From Paenibacillus sp. 1001270B_150601_E10 (GTDB lineage: Bacteria > Bacillota > Bacilli > Paenibacillales > Paenibacillaceae), in assembly GCF_015558675.1 (NCBI RefSeq), contig NZ_JADMOL010000014.1, forward strand, positions 21,966 through 85,965: DNA of 64,000 nt. Reading direction: 5' to 3'. Below are positions 62,575 to 64,000 of the stretch, piece by piece. Position 1 is the first letter of the stretch, and each line of letters opens with the position of its first letter. The notes beneath the pieces are model-generated. The model ran no database searches. It was not told the DNA's origin and saw nothing but the letters and a program-made list of their open reading frames with translations. The position numbers were made by a program, and so were the translations under genes.

Positions 62575-63987
62575 ATGAATCGCTTCTTCAAAATCAAGGA
62601 GCACGGGTCAACGATCAGAACGGAAATTATGGCAGGGATTACGACGTTCATGACGATGGCTTATATCTTGGCAGTCAACCCAGATACACTTACAGCCTTC
62701 GGCAAGACGGGTATGGAATGGTACCCTGTATTCTTGGCTACAGCTATCGCAGCAGGCGTGTTCACGATTGCAATGGGGATTTTCGTTAACTTCCCAGTTG
62801 CAGTAGCGCCAGGGATGGGGCTTAACGCTTACTTTGCATCCGTAGTTATTTCGACGGCAGCAACCGGTCATCCAGTGACTTGGCAGATGGCGTTAACCGC
62901 TGTATTTATTTCCGGTCTTATTTTCCTCTTGTTAACGATAACGAATGTTCGCCAGATGCTGATTGATGCGATTCCAGACGGACTTAAGCATGCAATCACG
63001 GTTGGTATCGGTTTGTTTATTGCAATTGTTGGTTTGAAAAATAGCGGCTTGCTTTCCGTGTCAGTGGAAACGTTGAATGATGTAACAGCAGGCACATTTA
63101 CTTCCTTGCTTGGATTCGAATCTGTGTTCGGAATGGGAAGCTTTACAGATCCAGGCGTGCTGCTTACGATTATTGGACTGGCCTTGATCTCCATCCTGAT
63201 GGTACTTAACGTGAAGGGTGCGATCCTGTTCGGTATCGTCGGTACGACTTTGATCGGTATCCCGATGGGCGTTGTCGACTTCAGCACGATTGGTGCTGTA
63301 TCCGAGAAGGCACCTTGGATTCCAGACTTCACACAGCTTCACTTCTTTGAATTTGACTTTGCAGGCATTATGGGTGTCGGAATCGTATCCATTATCCTGA
63401 CATTCACCTTCGTAGAGTTGTTCGATACATTTGGTACGTTGGTTGGTACAGCTACTCGCGCCGGCTACATGAAGGACCCTGTTGAAGGCAAGAAGCGCGT
63501 AGGTAAAGCGATGCTGGTTGACTCTGTTGCGGTAAGCGGCGGTGCGATGCTTGGTACTTCTACCGTTACGGCATTCGTTGAGAGTACAGCAGGCGTAGCG
63601 GAAGGCGGACGTACAGGCCTTACGGCTGTAACAACAGGTGTATGTTTCTTGCTCGCCTTGTTCTTGGCTCCAGTAGTGGCGTTGATTCCAAGTGCAGCGA
63701 CATCTGCAGCGCTGATCATCGTAGGGGTGTTGATGATGCAATCCGTTAGCGAGATCAACTTTAAGGATCTGGTTATCGGTATTCCGGCGTTCATGACAGT
63801 AACCTTTATGCCATTCACATACAGCATCGCGAACGGTATTTCCTTCGGTATCTTGTCTTATGTATTGCTTGCTTTCGTTTCCAATACATTTACGAAGTCC
63901 GAGAATAAATACAAGATTCACTGGCTGATGTGGGTCCTGTTCGTCCTCGTGCTTGCTCGCTATGTGATGATGGGCGGCGGACATTAA
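62575..63987 (+). CDS. pbuG: Guanine/hypoxanthine permease (NCS2, AzgA/PbuG branch)
   Basis: 470 residues, about 12-13 membrane helices. Branch motifs: AGITTFMTMAYILAVNPD, APGMGLNAYFA, TFVELFDTFGTLVGTATRAGYM and LGTSTVTAFVESTAGVAEGGRTGL. It imports hypoxanthine and guanine by proton symport. The guanine-type riboswitch upstream agrees. In B. subtilis pbuG follows guaA, with the purine operon beyond; here about 8.5 kb of other genes lie between them. The gene ends 13 bases before the window edge. Confidence 0.93.
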   Translation: MNRFFKIKEHGSTIRTEIMAGITTFMTMAYILAVNPDTLTAFGKTGMEWYPVFLATAIAAGVFTIAMGIFVNFPVAVAPGMGLNAYFASVVISTAATGHPVTWQMALTAVFISGLIFLLLTITNVRQMLIDAIPDGLKHAITVGIGLFIAIVGLKNSGLLSVSVETLNDVTAGTFTSLLGFESVFGMGSFTDPGVLLTIIGLALISILMVLNVKGAILFGIVGTTLIGIPMGVVDFSTIGAVSEKAPWIPDFTQLHFFEFDFAGIMGVGIVSIILTFTFVELFDTFGTLVGTATRAGYMKDPVEGKKRVGKAMLVDSVAVSGGAMLGTSTVTAFVESTAGVAEGGRTGLTAVTTGVCFLLALFLAPVVALIPSAATSAALIIVGVLMMQSVSEINFKDLVIGIPAFMTVTFMPFTYSIANGISFGILSYVLLAFVSNTFTKSENKYKIHWLMWVLFVLVLARYVMMGGGH

Positions 63988-64000
63988 TCGCTTTTGATGG

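Noticed and set aside
63061..63984. Minus-strand open frame of 307 residues
   Set aside because: Antisense to pbuG; Cys/His/Arg-rich shadow translation.

Overview
The window looks like chromosome of a spore-forming Gram-positive bacterium of the Paenibacillaceae (Paenibacillus-like). Supporting signs are strong AGGAGG-type ribosome sites with TTG and GTG starts, SigA-like promoters, a CwlC-type amidase, copper-amine-oxidase-N type domains on wall enzymes, GlcT-controlled PTS genes, and gene orders resembling Bacillus (gsaB/ABC exporter/bcp; MoxR-DUF58-transglutaminase-guaA-pbuG). I see no insertion sequence, prophage, CRISPR array, tRNA or rRNA.

1-2.6 kb: end of a biotin operon (bioF-bioH-bioC) and a small unknown gene. 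2.8-5.9 kb: ketose-phosphate kinase and class II aldolase, divergent from a DeoR regulator. 6-11.7 kb: the glucose PTS, as crr-ptsH-ptsI, glcT and ptsG. Two near-identical GlcT antiterminator elements overlap terminators in front of crr and ptsG, so one RNA-binding protein probably controls both units. 12-20.4 kb: gsaB, an LCP protein, a three-gene ABC exporter, bcp, a spore-type amidase and a DUF4261 protein. 20.6-26.7 kb: an exported flavinylated fumarate-reductase-like lipoprotein divergent from a two-component system, then a polysaccharide deacetylase.

26.8-33.9 kb: a c-di-AMP riboswitch with two tandem terminators controls a KamA-family radical SAM aminomutase that lacks the lysine-binding aspartates. 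A MoxR/DUF58/transglutaminase operon follows. 34-52 kb: an accessory block with an exported hydrolase, a LacI regulator and a HAD phosphatase. It also holds a beta-mannoside island: phosphohexomutase and LacI facing an ABC importer, GH13, DUF1861, GH130 and GH2, with paired LacI operators and a cre-like site. An iron alcohol dehydrogenase closes it. 52-64 kb: guaA, three unknown genes, a tandem glycine riboswitch with an alanine/glycine symporter, DinB, a PadR-controlled MFS pump, an FMN riboswitch with an EamA transporter, and an unusual guanine-type riboswitch with a purine permease.

The main theme is RNA-level control: two GlcT elements and four riboswitch classes, each followed by a terminator. 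The most novel candidate is the c-di-AMP riboswitch/KamA unit. Its active-site changes (Arg where lysine aminomutase has Asp) suggest an acidic substrate such as glutamate and possible beta-amino-acid osmolyte synthesis. All functions are inferred from sequence patterns and memory of families; no search was run.
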